The notes under the pieces: model-generated
Told to the model about the DNA's origin: nothing
Database searches by the model: none
The model's input: only the letters and a program-made list of their open reading frames with translations
Source of the DNA: Sporosarcina sp. P34
GTDB lineage: Bacteria; Bacillota; Bacilli; Bacillales_A; Planococcaceae
Assembly (NCBI RefSeq): GCF_002743375.1
Contig: NZ_PDZC01000009.1
Span: forward strand, 1 to 64,000
Length of the DNA stretch: 64,000 nucleotides
Reading direction: 5' to 3'
Translations under genes and position numbers: made by a program
Part shown: positions 37,126 to 45,360 of the stretch, one piece after another
How the letters are laid out: each line of letters begins with the position of its first letter
Numbering within the stretch: position 1 is the stretch's first letter

Positions 37126-39108
37126 TTGTTACGGTCAATTAAAACAAAAATCATCTTAACCGCTATCATTTTATTCATTCTCGGCATTTCATTCATGACA
37201 TGGATGACGAATGAGCAAGCGAAGAAACAATCGATTGCCAATGCCATTGATTCGAGTAATGCCATCGTCAATGAAATGAGTTTTGGTATTTATCATTTTA
37301 TGGACAAGTATGAAAAAGGATTGGCATTGCTCGCAACGACCGATACAGTAACCAAATTTATCGGTGAAAATGGCAAGGACGTATCCGTTAAGGAATTAGA
37401 GGAACGTTTGGGCAATTTCTTGTCCATGTATCCAAGTACGGATGCCGTCTATTATTCATTGCCATCTAAATTTACTGTCATCCAACCGAATGATGATTTA
37501 ACGGGTTATGATCCAACGACTCGGAATTGGTATATTTTAGCGCAACAACATCCAGACGAAGTGCAATGGACGGAACCGTATTTTGATGATACGACCAATC
37601 AGTTTGTCATCACTGCTTCGAAAGCCATTATACTAGACGGCACGTTTATCGGTGCTCTCGGACTGGATATAGAACTAGCCGCTCTGACAGACGAAATAGC
37701 GAGTCGCGATATCGGCTATAACGGCTATCCTGTGTTGCTCGATGATCAAGGACTGGCTATCGTGCATCCTTCTAAATCAGGAACCGATGTAACAAACGAA
37801 GCGCACTTCAAAAAAATGTATGATGCAGACAACGGTGTCATCCAGTATACCGATGATCAAGGTATCGACAAGCGCAATATCTACACGACAATTCCCGACT
37901 TTAACTGGAAAGTTGGAGCAGTTTTTGAAGAACGTAACCTGAGCGCGATGGCGCATTCATTACGCAACTCCATGCTACTAATTGCAGGCCTGACGTTGCT
38001 TCTGACATTCGTTGGTCTATTCATTACCATCAGCCGTATGTTGAAACCACTCGATACAGTCAAAGAATTGATGGCTAAAGTGTCTGGCGGAGATCTGACA
38101 GTACGTTCAGATAACCAAAGTGCAGACGAAATTGGTGAACTGAGTCGTGACTTCAATCATATGGTGCAAAATATGAACCAAATCATCACAGTCGTCCATA
38201 CATCAGCAGACCATGTCCGTTCGAATTCCGAAAGCCTAAGTGCCGTCTCAGAAGAAACCAGTGCCGCAAGCAATGAAGTCGCCATGGCGGTTGGGGAAAT
38301 TGCACAAGGTGCCGCTAAATCTGCAGAAGACGCCGAAAATGTGACTGAACGCATCGACCTGCTCAGCCAGGAAATCAATGAAATTCAAGAAAAATCGCAA
38401 GTGATGCTGGATATCGCCACACAAACCGGTATTCAAAACACCAATGGTCAGCAACAAATGCATGCATTAAAGACTTCCTTTACGACTACGGGTAAAACGC
38501 TAGAAGAGATGTCCCACGACATACATTCACTCGCAAGTAAAGTAGAAGCAATCGGTAGTGTCATGGAAACGATTATGAACATTTCAAAACAAACCAACCT
38601 CTTGGCACTAAACGCAAGCATTGAAGCAGCAAGAGCCGGCGAACACGGCAAAGGATTCGCAGTCGTAGCAGAAGAAGTCCGCACACTGGCTGAACAATCT
38701 GCACGTGCCACAGACGATGTCAAAATAACAATAGAAGAATTACAAAAAGAATCACATATCGTATCTGAACAAATGCAACAAACGATCCACACATTCCGCG
38801 ACCAAGGCGTAGTCGTAGAAGATACGGAAAATACGTTTGAAGAACTGTCTTCACTCATGGACACGATGCAAGAATCCATCCATACGGTATCTGATGAAAT
38901 TCGCCTGATCGCTACGCATAAGGATGACGTGTCCTTAACAGTGGAAACCATGTCCGCCACATCACAAGAAACCGCAGCAGCCTGCGAAGAAGTCAGCGCA
39001 TCCTCAGACGAACAACTTCGCGCCATCCAGTCGGTGACCGAAGCTGCCGAAACATTGACCGAACTTAGCGAGCAACTAACAGAAGTCATTGCACAATTTA
39101 AAATGTAA
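37126..39108 (+). CDS. Methyl-accepting chemotaxis protein with dCache sensor
   Basis: 660 residues from a TTG at 37126, chosen because AGAAGGAG lies upstream at 37108-37113 and because a sigma-D promoter would start the transcript after the longer frame's GTG. Domains: helix about 8-28, double Cache (about 35-275; [45 protein letters not shown]), helix about 280-303, HAMP, signalling domain with tip [20 protein letters not shown] near 491-510. It is clearly paralogous to the MCP at 34603, but the sensor domains have diverged, implying different ligands. A terminator follows the stop. Confidence 0.92.
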   Translation: MLRSIKTKIILTAIILFILGISFMTWMTNEQAKKQSIANAIDSSNAIVNEMSFGIYHFMDKYEKGLALLATTDTVTKFIGENGKDVSVKELEERLGNFLSMYPSTDAVYYSLPSKFTVIQPNDDLTGYDPTTRNWYILAQQHPDEVQWTEPYFDDTTNQFVITASKAIILDGTFIGALGLDIELAALTDEIASRDIGYNGYPVLLDDQGLAIVHPSKSGTDVTNEAHFKKMYDADNGVIQYTDDQGIDKRNIYTTIPDFNWKVGAVFEERNLSAMAHSLRNSMLLIAGLTLLLTFVGLFITISRMLKPLDTVKELMAKVSGGDLTVRSDNQSADEIGELSRDFNHMVQNMNQIITVVHTSADHVRSNSESLSAVSEETSAASNEVAMAVGEIAQGAAKSAEDAENVTERIDLLSQEINEIQEKSQVMLDIATQTGIQNTNGQQQMHALKTSFTTTGKTLEEMSHDIHSLASKVEAIGSVMETIMNISKQTNLLALNASIEAARAGEHGKGFAVVAEEVRTLAEQSARATDDVKITIEELQKESHIVSEQMQQTIHTFRDQGVVVEDTENTFEELSSLMDTMQESIHTVSDEIRLIATHKDDVSLTVETMSATSQETAAACEEVSASSDEQLRAIQSVTEAAETLTELSEQLTEVIAQFKM

Positions 39109-39118
39109 GTGGTTTTAG

Positions 39119-39152
39119 AGAAGATCCCTGGTCTGTGGGGATCTTCTTTTTT
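39119..39152 (+). terminator. Intrinsic terminator of the second MCP gene
   Basis: GAAGATCCC (39120-39128) pairs with GGGATCTTC (39138-39146), followed by a run of T residues. Confidence 0.9.
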
Positions 39153-39156
39153 GTGT

Positions 39157-39850
39157 GAGTGCTCTGTTGAACTTGGTATTCGATCATACTTTGTGCGGGA
39201 GCGCTCTATTGGACTTGGTACGCGCTCATACTTTGTGCAGGGGCGCTCTATTAAACGTGGTATCCGATCATACACAGTGCGCGGGCGCTCTATTGAACTT
39301 GGTATGCGCTCATACTCTGCGCGTGGGCGCTCTATCAAGCACCATACCCGATCATACGCAACGCGTGAGCGCTCTATCAAACACCGTGTCCGATCATACT
39401 CAACGCGTTCGCTTTATCAAACATGGCATTCGATCATACGCAATGCGCGGGCGCTCTATCAAACGGGGTATCCGATCATACCCTAAGCGTGAGCGCTCTA
39501 TCAAACACCGTATCCGATCATACTCAACGCGTGACCGCTCTATCAAACACCGTACCCGATCATACTCTACACGTGAGCGCTCTATCAAACACCGTATACG
39601 ATCATACTCAACGCGTGAGCGCTCTATAAAACACCGCGTCCAATCATACTCAGCACGTTCACTTTATCAAACATGCATTCGATCATACACAATGCGCGAA
39701 CGCTCTATCAAACACGATATCCGATCATACGCAACGCACGAACGCTCTATCAAACACCGTACCCGATCATACTCAACGCACGAACGCTCTATCCAACACC
39801 GTACCCGCTCATACCCAACGCGCAACCGCTCTATCAACCCCCAAATCCCC
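39157..39850 (+). repeat. 42-bp tandem repeat array, about 16.5 copies
   Basis: A head-to-tail array between a terminator and the sigma-factor gene. The consensus reads GCGCTCTATCAAACACCGTA then TCCGATCATACTCAACGCGTGA. The first four copies diverge (TTGAACTTGG instead of CAAACACCG) and the last copies decay. Copies ending near 39410 and 39660 are one or two bases short and are followed by a TTTATCAAACATG variant, suggesting a higher-order block duplication of about 250 bp. Because 42 is a multiple of three and the unit has no stops, it is open in several frames on both strands; none has a ribosome binding site and the frames run into neighbouring antisense, so I treat it as non-coding. Confidence 0.9.
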
Positions 39851-40047
39851 CCTTCCCACTAACCAAAAAAACAACCAAATTCATTCAACTTCATCCAATA
39901 AAAGCATGTGCTTTCCCCTAACCAAAGCATACGCTTCACCCCAGGCATAACTACAACATGACGATTCGATATCCCCTGCAAAACTTCCTATTATATAAAT
40001 ACCCAGGGAATTCAATGTGTCGTGCACGGCCTGAAGAGGTCGCTTTT

Positions 40048-40560
40048 ATGGAAAAGAGTCAGAATGAAAACTTTGAACAACTAATGGAACAATACGAACC
40101 GATGATTTCAGCCGTCATCAGAAAACTAAACATTTACCGTGATTTCGACAACTTCCGTCAAACCGGACGCATCGCACTGTTTCATGCGTGGACACGCTTT
40201 GATGAAACGAAAGGAAATTTCACGCCCTTCGCCTATCGTTCTATCTATGGCGCTATGCTCGACGACCTAAAAAAAGAAAGTCGATTCAGCGAAGTCAACA
40301 CATCAGTCGAAACCGAAACGTTAGAACACTTAACACAAAACCACTTCACCGAAGATCCTGACAACGAACTACATGAAATCATCACCGCACTCCCGACAAG
40401 CGAGCGCGAACTCCTCATCCATCTTTACGTAGAAAACAAAACCCAAGCTGAATGCGCCACTCACTTCAGCATTTCAGTTTCTGGAATCAAAAAACGCCGG
40501 GAAAAACTACTACAGAAATTAAAAGACCAACTCACTACTAAAAGAAATACCGATATATAA
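40048..40560 (+). CDS. Small sigma-70 family RNA polymerase sigma factor
   Basis: 170 residues from the ATG at 40048 (GAAGAGGT upstream); the frame runs 30 codons further without a ribosome binding site. Region 2 is about 10-80 (QYEPMISAVIRKL, FRQTGRIALFHAWTRFD, FTPFAYRSIYGAMLDDLKK); region 4 is about 112-165 (ITALPTSERELLIHLYVENKTQAE then the helix-turn-helix). It lacks region 3 and region 1, like ECF or SigH/ComX-type factors. No anti-sigma gene is adjacent. It lies near comK, which is noteworthy since small sigma factors of this size control competence in other Firmicutes; the link here is inference. Confidence 0.85.
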   Translation: MEKSQNENFEQLMEQYEPMISAVIRKLNIYRDFDNFRQTGRIALFHAWTRFDETKGNFTPFAYRSIYGAMLDDLKKESRFSEVNTSVETETLEHLTQNHFTEDPDNELHEIITALPTSERELLIHLYVENKTQAECATHFSISVSGIKKRREKLLQKLKDQLTTKRNTDI

Positions 40561-40598
40561 ACAAAAACAAGAGCACCCTACGCGGGTAGCTCTTGCTT
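40561..40598. terminator. Terminator between the sigma factor and the zinc-ribbon gene
   Basis: CAAGAGC-ACCC (40568-40578) pairs with GGGT-a-GCTCTTG (40584-40595) with a one-base bulge. T-rich on the plus side and U5 on the minus side. Confidence 0.7.
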
Positions 40599-40691
40599 CT
40601 GTTCGCTCTATTGATCGTGCTTTTGACTCCATACATTTTGTTAGATGAAGATTCCAGTTCAACCTAAGTGGAAGTGGCACCTCACTCTACG

Positions 40692-40847
40692 TCAGCCCTT
40701 CCACTTCCGAAACCCACGGCGTTGCGCAAAACGCGCACAAGACGAACACACTTTTATCTTCTTATCATTCGGCAAATAATATCCCTGATAGACAGACGTC
40801 CGTTTCTTGCAATATTCACACTTCGGCTTAAAGAAATCAAACAACAT
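40692..40847 (-). CDS. Small zinc-ribbon-like protein, 51 aa
   Basis: 51 residues from the ATG at 40847, preceded by AGGAGGGAAGAGT. Four cysteines in two knuckles, CEYC (residues 9-12) and CSSC (about 34-37), spaced like a zinc ribbon, with a basic C-terminus FAQRRGFRKWKG. It should bind one zinc and possibly nucleic acid. I do not recognise a named family. It is a lone gene convergent with the sigma factor. Confidence 0.75.
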   Translation of the reverse strand: MLFDFFKPKCEYCKKRTSVYQGYYLPNDKKIKVCSSCARFAQRRGFRKWKG

Positions 40848-40958
40848 ACTCTTCCCTCCTGACCGCTCATGAACAGAGTCCCTAACCAAACGATTCATTA
40901 TTACACTGATTATACCACCCCGCCTACCAAAACAGTGAACATTTCACAAAACCATTCG

Positions 40959-40990
40959 ACAAAAAAAGCGCTCCTCCCGTGAGGAACGCT
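40959..40990 (-). terminator. Intrinsic terminator of comK
   Basis: AGCGctCCTC (40967-40976) pairs with GAGGaaCGCT (40981-40990). A run of seven U residues follows on the minus strand. Confidence 0.85.
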
Positions 40991-41004
40991 ATGTATAACT
41001 TTAT

Positions 41005-41559
41005 TTACTCATCTGTGATTTCATAATTCCCACGTTTATGATTCTTTCGGATCAAATACGTTTTATACCCCTTCTTCTCACCGAGCGCCATTTGCGTGAA
41101 CCTGGCCGTCAATCCATTCTTTAACATGCATGTCCGCTGGTATCTTTTCTGGAACACTGGATAACTGCAGTTCACCGTAAACACATTGCCATCACGGAAT
41201 ATCACTTTGGTATGTTCTTTATCGAACGGTAAGAACGTCAAAATGTTTGACAATGAAAACCACACGCATTCAGTACTTGAAGGTGAATTACTTGGAAACC
41301 AGTACATATCCAATCGCTCATTGACCATCACAGGTGTCATATGTATTCTGCCCATCAACGCCTTACCCCCATCGATTCCACCACGCAAACTCGTCCCGTA
41401 AAACTGCATGCTCAAGTCCACTACCTCAGTCGGACTTTGATCCACCCGTACAAAATCACCGTTTTTTAGTAATACCGCACATAACTTTCCCTCATCGTCA
41501 TAATACGGATATACCATACTCGTCCCTGGTGAAATCACTGACTTTGTTTCTTCATCCAT
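41005..41559 (-). CDS. comK: ComK-family competence transcription factor
   Basis: 184 residues, near the usual ComK length (about 190). Family segments: VVDLSMQFYGTSLRGGIDGGKALMG (about 47-71, seen in pieces), RIHMTPVMVNERLDMYWFPSNSPSSTECVWFS (about 72-103), and VFQKRYQRTCML (about 135-146). ComK activates DNA-uptake and recombination genes by binding AT-rich K-boxes. No frameshift or insertion interrupts it, so the gene looks functional. The ATG at 41559 has AAGGGGG ten bases upstream. It is preceded by a short ORF with a strong ribosome binding site and a terminator hairpin, described separately. Confidence 0.88.
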   Translation of the reverse strand: MDEETKSVISPGTSMVYPYYDDEGKLCAVLLKNGDFVRVDQSPTEVVDLSMQFYGTSLRGGIDGGKALMGRIHMTPVMVNERLDMYWFPSNSPSSTECVWFSLSNILTFLPFDKEHTKVIFRDGNVFTVNCSYPVFQKRYQRTCMLKNGLTARFTQMALGEKKGYKTYLIRKNHKRGNYEITDE

Positions 41560-41576
41560 ACCCCATTATCCCCCTT

Positions 41577-41714
41577 TTAATAGAAACACCTTTCGGTTAG
41601 TGAGATAAAGGGGTATACTAACGATATGTTGGTATGACCAGCTAGTAAATCCTCGAGTCTGTCTCCCATGACATGAAGCACTCGGGGATTTTCTCTATCC
41701 ACCACGTGACGCAT
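41577..41714 (-). CDS. Possible 45-codon leader ORF upstream of comK
   Basis: An ORF of 45 residues beginning MRHVVDRENPRVLHV and ending LTERCFY, starting at 41714 (ten bases after AAAGGAGG at about 41725-41732; an overlapping ATG at 41718 gives only seven codons). Its TAA lies 17 bp before the comK ATG, and the comK Shine-Dalgarno fills that gap, so termination here would place ribosomes at comK. It also contains the long stem-loop at 41646-41694. It could be a leader peptide, a small protein or a chance ORF within a structured leader. Not recognised. Confidence 0.4.
   Translation of the reverse strand: MRHVVDRENPRVLHVMGDRLEDLLAGHTNISLVYPFISLTERCFY
41646..41694 (-). promoter_or_regulatory. 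Long stem-loop in the comK leader
   Basis: On the minus strand AAATCCCCGAGT pairs with ACTCGAGGATTT, 11 of 12 positions, around a 21-base loop containing CATGTCATG. It has no U-run after it, so it is not a terminator. It lies within the leader ORF, about 90 bases before the comK start. Confidence 0.6.
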
Positions 41715-41753
41715 TCATTTCTCACCTCCTTTCAGACATATACGTTGACGCAC

Positions 41754-41795
41754 AAAAAAAACAGGCCAATAAATATAGCTGTAGTTATCGACCTG
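41754..41795 (-). terminator. Intrinsic terminator upstream of the comK leader ORF
   Basis: On the minus strand CAGGTCGATAA pairs with TTATTGGCCTG (11 pairs, two of them G-U) and is followed by eight U residues. It precedes the leader ORF and comK in the direction of comK transcription, with no convincing gene further upstream to terminate. It may be an attenuator or the end of a small RNA. Confidence 0.7.
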
Positions 41796-41799
41796 CATT

Positions 41800-42025
41800 C
41801 ATTCATTTTTAAAGATAGTAAGCGTTTACAAATCGAACTGCATACAAAGTACCTGTCTTAAGGACTAGTATATAGCACTATATTGCTTCCGTCTACTATA
41901 ATTTCCACTATTCAGATTTTATTGTTGGATTGCTGTTTTATTTGACATATTATGTATTAAATTAATGAATTCTGTAGTGACATTACATTCAGTATGTGCT
42001 TTGAATGAAAATACATATCAAGATG
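41800..42025. other. Intergenic AT-rich stretch
   Basis: No gene recognised. It presumably holds the promoter for the transcript that meets the terminator at 41754-41795. AT-rich, with no K-box pair that I could assign confidently. Confidence 0.4.
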
Positions 42026-42044
42026 TTATACGGTTTTGGCAAGC

Positions 42045-42207
42045 ACGTAAGCGGGAGTTCGCTGTAGAACCGCGCTATTACCACCGAACACCGCGCTTTC
42101 ATCCTTCGAAACCGCGCTATTCATCTGCATGACCGAGCCAAAGTATGGACTAACCGCGCTATTAACACTGAACACCGCGCTATTACCGCCGAACACCGCG
42201 CCATTCC
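42045..42207 (-). repeat. 21-bp imperfect tandem repeat array
   Basis: On the minus strand the unit is TAATAGCGCGGTGTTCGGCGG or close variants, recurring with 21-bp (sometimes longer) spacing about six times. The unit is open and encodes an NSAVFGG-like heptad, but there is no ribosome binding site or start. The period is half that of the 42-bp array at 39157-39850, and both share a (G)ATAG-rich/GCGC core, so they may be the same kind of sequence. Confidence 0.7.
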
Positions 42208-42223
42208 ACAATCACCCACAAAT

Positions 42224-42267
42224 CAAAAAAGTTCTCAACCGACAATTAGTCGAGTTGAGAACTTTTT
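42224..42267. terminator. Bidirectional terminator after the ycsI-like gene
   Basis: AAAAAGTTCTCAAC (42226-42239) pairs perfectly with GTTGAGAACTTTTT (42254-42267). Confidence 0.92.
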
Positions 42268-42270
42268 ACC

Positions 42271-43062
42271 TTACAACACACTAAGCTCTGAATCTTTCAT
42301 ATCACTAATGAACATACAACCTGGAGAATGCGTGATCATAATGGCCGGCTTACTGTGCATAGCGACGGCTTGCGGAGTGACGCCGCACGCCCAGAATACG
42401 GGGATCTCGCCTTCATTGATCGTCACCGCATCGCCAAAGTCCGGCGCGGAAATGTCGTCTATTCCAATCAGACTCGGATCTCCGAGATGAATCGGTGCTC
42501 CGTGAACATCTGGGAAACGCGTCGTAATTTGAATCGCACGAATCGCATCTTGCGCGTTCATTGGGCGCATGCTGACTACGGTCGGTCCTTCAAAAACACC
42601 CGACTTTGTGCACGCAATAGACGTTTTGTACATCGGGACATTGCGGTTTTCTTCGATATGCCGAATAGGAATTCCGCCCGCGAGTAACGGTGATTCAAAC
42701 GTGAAACTACATCCGATTAAAAAGCCGACCATATCATCTTCCCAGTAATCTGTAATATCATTCACTTCTTCGGTCAACACACCGTCTCTGTAGATGCGGT
42801 AACTCGGTAGATCACTGCGAATGTCTGCATCTTCCGCGATCTTCGCCGGACGATACGAACCCGGTTCTGTGACATCTAGAAGCGGACAAGACTTGGGATT
42901 TCGTTGGCAAAACAGTAAGAAATCAAGCGCATGTTCTTGTTTTAATATGACCAAGTTCGCTTGCGTATAACCTGTGGCCATGCCAGACGTCGGCCCTGTA
43001 ATTTTTTGCTCTCGGATCAACTTCCGAACTTCCTTTGCATTCATAGAACGATACTCTTCCAT
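42271..43062 (-). CDS. ycsI: DUF1445 putative hydro-lyase (YcsI-like)
   Basis: 263 residues from the ATG at 43062, which has AGGAGG eight bases upstream. DUF1445 family (relatives include D-glutamate cyclase). Recognisable segments are PTSGMATGYTQANLVIL (about 24-40), FLIGCSFTFESPLL (about 112-125) and the C-terminal VFWACGVTPQAV and ITHSPGCMFISD. Members act on glutamate/pyroglutamate-type substrates, which matches the neighbouring 5-oxoprolinase genes. Third gene of a pxpA-ycsG-ycsI unit, as in B. subtilis. Confidence 0.9.
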   Translation of the reverse strand: MEEYRSMNAKEVRKLIREQKITGPTSGMATGYTQANLVILKQEHALDFLLFCQRNPKSCPLLDVTEPGSYRPAKIAEDADIRSDLPSYRIYRDGVLTEEVNDITDYWEDDMVGFLIGCSFTFESPLLAGGIPIRHIEENRNVPMYKTSIACTKSGVFEGPTVVSMRPMNAQDAIRAIQITTRFPDVHGAPIHLGDPSLIGIDDISAPDFGDAVTINEGEIPVFWACGVTPQAVAMHSKPAIMITHSPGCMFISDMKDSELSVL

Positions 43063-43081
43063 CAAAAAAACCTCCTATCTA

Positions 43082-44308
43082 TTAGTCAAAAAGTAGTGGA
43101 ATCTGTTCAATTAACGTCATAACACCTAACACGCCCATTATAACCACGACGATCGCGCCGCCAATCGTGAGCCACAGTGGATGCTTGTATTCCCCAACAA
43201 TATTCTTCTTATACGCTGCAACGAGCAACGTACCAAGTGCTAGTGGCAGAATCAATGCATTCAATGCCCCTACCAATAAGAGAATCGTGACGGGCTTTCC
43301 AACAAATGCGAACGTCGTAGTCGAAATGACAATGAATAAAATAATGATCCAGTTGTGATACTTTTCAATAAGTGGGTGGAAAGATCGGATGAACGAAACT
43401 GAAGTATACGCTGCACCCACAACAGACGTGATAGCTGCTACCCACATGATGACGCCGAACAATCGTAAGCCTAGTTCTCCTGCTCCAAGCTGGAAAACAG
43501 AGGCCGGTGGATTGTCTGGATCAATCTGCAATCCTTGCGCAACGATGCCGAGTACTGCTAAGAATAATGCCACTCGAATAATTCCAGTGACCGCAATACC
43601 TGTGACGGAACTTCTCGTGACAAACGGAACAGAATCAATTCCTTTCACTCCCGCATCTAGCAAACGGTGTCCCCCTGCAAACGTAATGTAGCCCCCTACT
43701 GTACCGCCAACCAACGTAACAATCGCAAAGAAGCTAATTTCAGAAGGATTAAACGTTCGAACGATGGCTTCCCCGACTGGTGGAGAGGTCTTGAACGCGA
43801 CGAACACGACCAAAATAATCATGATCACACCCGCAACAGCCACGACTTTGTCCATCACTTTACCCGCTTCTTTTACCACAAAGATCAAAATTGCAAAGAT
43901 CGCACTGATGACTGCGCCCATGATGGGATCGATGCCAACCATCGCATTAAGCCCTAACCCTGCACCCGCCACGTTTCCGATATTGAACGCAAGACCTCCT
44001 GCGACAATGAGGAAAGCGAGGACGAAACCTAAACCAGGCAGCACTTTATTCGCAATTTCTTGTCCACGTAAGCCGGACACCGCGATAACTCTCCAAATAT
44101 TCATTTGAGCAAAGACGTCTAAAATTAATGAAATTAAAATAACGAAACCGAAACTTGCTGCGAGCTGCTCCGTAAATACAGTGGTTTGTGTTAAAAAACC
44201 GGGTCCGACAGACGAAGTCGCCATCAGGAAGGCGGCGCCAAGTAAGACGCCACGGGTTACCTTTTTCTGTTCCTGCTCATGAGTAAGTCCTAACTTGTCA
44301 TTTTTCAT
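43082..44308 (-). CDS. ycsG: NRAMP-superfamily transporter (YcsG-like)
   Basis: 408 residues with about eleven membrane segments. The first helix has the Nramp-type [20 protein letters not shown]. The Asn/Asp and Met metal-binding residues of true divalent-metal Nramps (DPGN, MPH) are not evident, so this branch probably moves another substrate; in the ycs/pxp context 5-oxoproline or a related amino acid is a reasonable guess. The start overlaps the pxpA stop by 4 bp (ATGA) with GGAGGATTCCTT upstream. Confidence 0.85.
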   Translation of the reverse strand: MKNDKLGLTHEQEQKKVTRGVLLGAAFLMATSSVGPGFLTQTTVFTEQLAASFGFVILISLILDVFAQMNIWRVIAVSGLRGQEIANKVLPGLGFVLAFLIVAGGLAFNIGNVAGAGLGLNAMVGIDPIMGAVISAIFAILIFVVKEAGKVMDKVVAVAGVIMIILVVFVAFKTSPPVGEAIVRTFNPSEISFFAIVTLVGGTVGGYITFAGGHRLLDAGVKGIDSVPFVTRSSVTGIAVTGIIRVALFLAVLGIVAQGLQIDPDNPPASVFQLGAGELGLRLFGVIMWVAAITSVVGAAYTSVSFIRSFHPLIEKYHNWIIILFIVISTTTFAFVGKPVTILLLVGALNALILPLALGTLLVAAYKKNIVGEYKHPLWLTIGGAIVVVIMGVLGVMTLIEQIPLLFD

Positions 44309-45081
44309 AAGGAATCCTCCCTGTCAGAAATAGCGGTAATCGAGATTCCTTCACCACTTAGTCGGTCTGTAATGTATTTCGCAAACTCCACTGCGTGCTC
44401 ACCATCTCCATGAATGCAAATCGTATCTGCTCGTAGCGCGACATCGGTCTGTTGCTGCGAACGTACTTTTCCTTCTTTCACCATCCTAATGACTTGCTCA
44501 GCAGACTGTTCTTGATCGGTAATCATCGCATCCTCTTGCGAACGCGAAGTGAGCATGCCGTTTGATTGATACGTACGGTCAGCGAATACTTCATGTGCCG
44601 TCACGAGTCCGATCGCTTCTCCAGCTCTCGATAATTCACTATCCGTAAGTGCAAACAATACAAGGTCCGGTGATACATCATAGACAGCTTTTGCGATTGC
44701 TTCTGCAATTCCTTGATCTCTTGACGCCATCTGATAGAGCGCGCCATGCGGCTTGACATGCTGCATCGGTTCTTGATGTACAGCTAAGAATGCTTGCAGT
44801 GCGCCAATTTGATAGACAACCATGTCGTACGCCTCTTGAGGAGTAATATTCATGTCTCGTCGACCGAATCCAACTAAATCCGGCAACCCCGGATGCGCAC
44901 CGATTCGTACACCATTTTCGATCGCAAGCTGAACCGTCTCCCGCATTACGGAAGGATCTCCCGCGTGGAAGCCGCACGCGATATTCGCAGACGTTACATA
45001 TTTCAAAATTTCTTTCTGTTCTCCTAATGTATAACGGCCAAAACTTTCCCCTAAATCACTATTCAAATCTACTTTTGCCAT
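44305..45081 (-). CDS. pxpA: 5-oxoprolinase subunit PxpA
   Basis: 258 residues, LamB/YcsF family. It opens with [13 protein letters not shown] (about 5-17), then [12 protein letters not shown] (about 33-44) and [16 protein letters not shown] (about 60-75), all near-universal in the family, and later [10 protein letters not shown] and CIHGDG. PxpA works with PxpBC to open 5-oxoproline to glutamate using ATP. First gene of the minus-strand unit, divergent from pxpBC across a 279-bp gap. Confidence 0.95.
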   Translation of the reverse strand: MAKVDLNSDLGESFGRYTLGEQKEILKYVTSANIACGFHAGDPSVMRETVQLAIENGVRIGAHPGLPDLVGFGRRDMNITPQEAYDMVVYQIGALQAFLAVHQEPMQHVKPHGALYQMASRDQGIAEAIAKAVYDVSPDLVLFALTDSELSRAGEAIGLVTAHEVFADRTYQSNGMLTSRSQEDAMITDQEQSAEQVIRMVKEGKVRSQQQTDVALRADTICIHGDGEHAVEFAKYITDRLSGEGISITAISDREDSL

Positions 45082-45161
45082 GTATAGGCCCCCCCTTTAT
45101 TTTTCAAAATGAATTCATACGCCAACAAGAAGTAAGCGTTTGCATACAACTTAGTTCCGTA

Positions 45162-45178
45162 ATTCGAAACTTAAGTTT
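45162..45178. promoter_or_regulatory. Candidate regulator site on the pxpA side
   Basis: ATTCGAAAC (45162-45170) overlaps the perfect 12-bp palindrome AAACTTAAGTTT (45167-45178). A related GAACTTGAAACTTAG follows. The reverse complement GTTTCGAAT occurs on the pxpB side. This may be the operator of the IclR-type regulator encoded at the end of the cluster. Confidence 0.4.
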
Positions 45179-45326
45179 TGAACTTGAAACTTAGTCTATC
45201 ACAAAAATCTTTTGTTGAATAGACCATTGTCGAAATATGGTGAGTATTTTTATTAACTGAATAATAGGCTTGTATTTTCTCTTTAGAAATCTATAATAGA
45301 ATTACGATTCGTTTTTCAGAATAACG

Positions 45327-45341
45327 GTTTCGAATTTCGGA
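45327..45341. promoter_or_regulatory. Candidate regulator site on the pxpB side
   Basis: GTTTCGAAT (45327-45335) runs into TTCGGAA, giving overlapping TTTCGAA / TTTCGGAA half-sites in inverted relation to the site at 45162. It sits 25 bp before the pxpB start. Confidence 0.4.
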
Positions 45342-45360
45342 ATTTGAAGGAGATGTTACG

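Noticed and set aside
38448-39380. 310-codon minus-strand ORF
   Set aside because: It is antisense to the second chemoreceptor and part of the tandem array; the chemoreceptor frame is clearly the coding one.
39157-39850. CRISPR array
   Set aside because: The whole 42-bp unit is repeated head to tail with point differences; there are no unique spacers between conserved repeats and no cas genes.
39155-39862. A 235-codon ORF of 14-residue repeats (and further ORFs on both strands) across the tandem array
   Set aside because: The repeat period is a multiple of three and the unit lacks stops, so several frames are open at once. There is no ribosome binding site, and one minus-strand frame continues through the chemoreceptor gene in antisense.
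41714-41795. Type I toxin gene of the holin-like kind (strong ribosome binding site next to a terminator-like hairpin)
   Set aside because: The ORF after the ribosome binding site has no hydrophobic helix typical of such toxins, and the hairpin lies before rather than after it.
41673-41861. 62-codon plus-strand ORF antisense to the comK leader
   Set aside because: No ribosome binding site and it runs through the terminator hairpin; the minus strand explains this stretch better.
42026-42211. 61-codon minus-strand ORF (NSAVFGG repeats)
   Set aside because: It is a translation of the 21-bp repeat with no start signals.
43082-44308. Manganese/iron Nramp transporter
   Set aside because: The metal-coordinating motifs of true Nramp proteins are not evident, and the gene belongs to the 5-oxoproline cluster.
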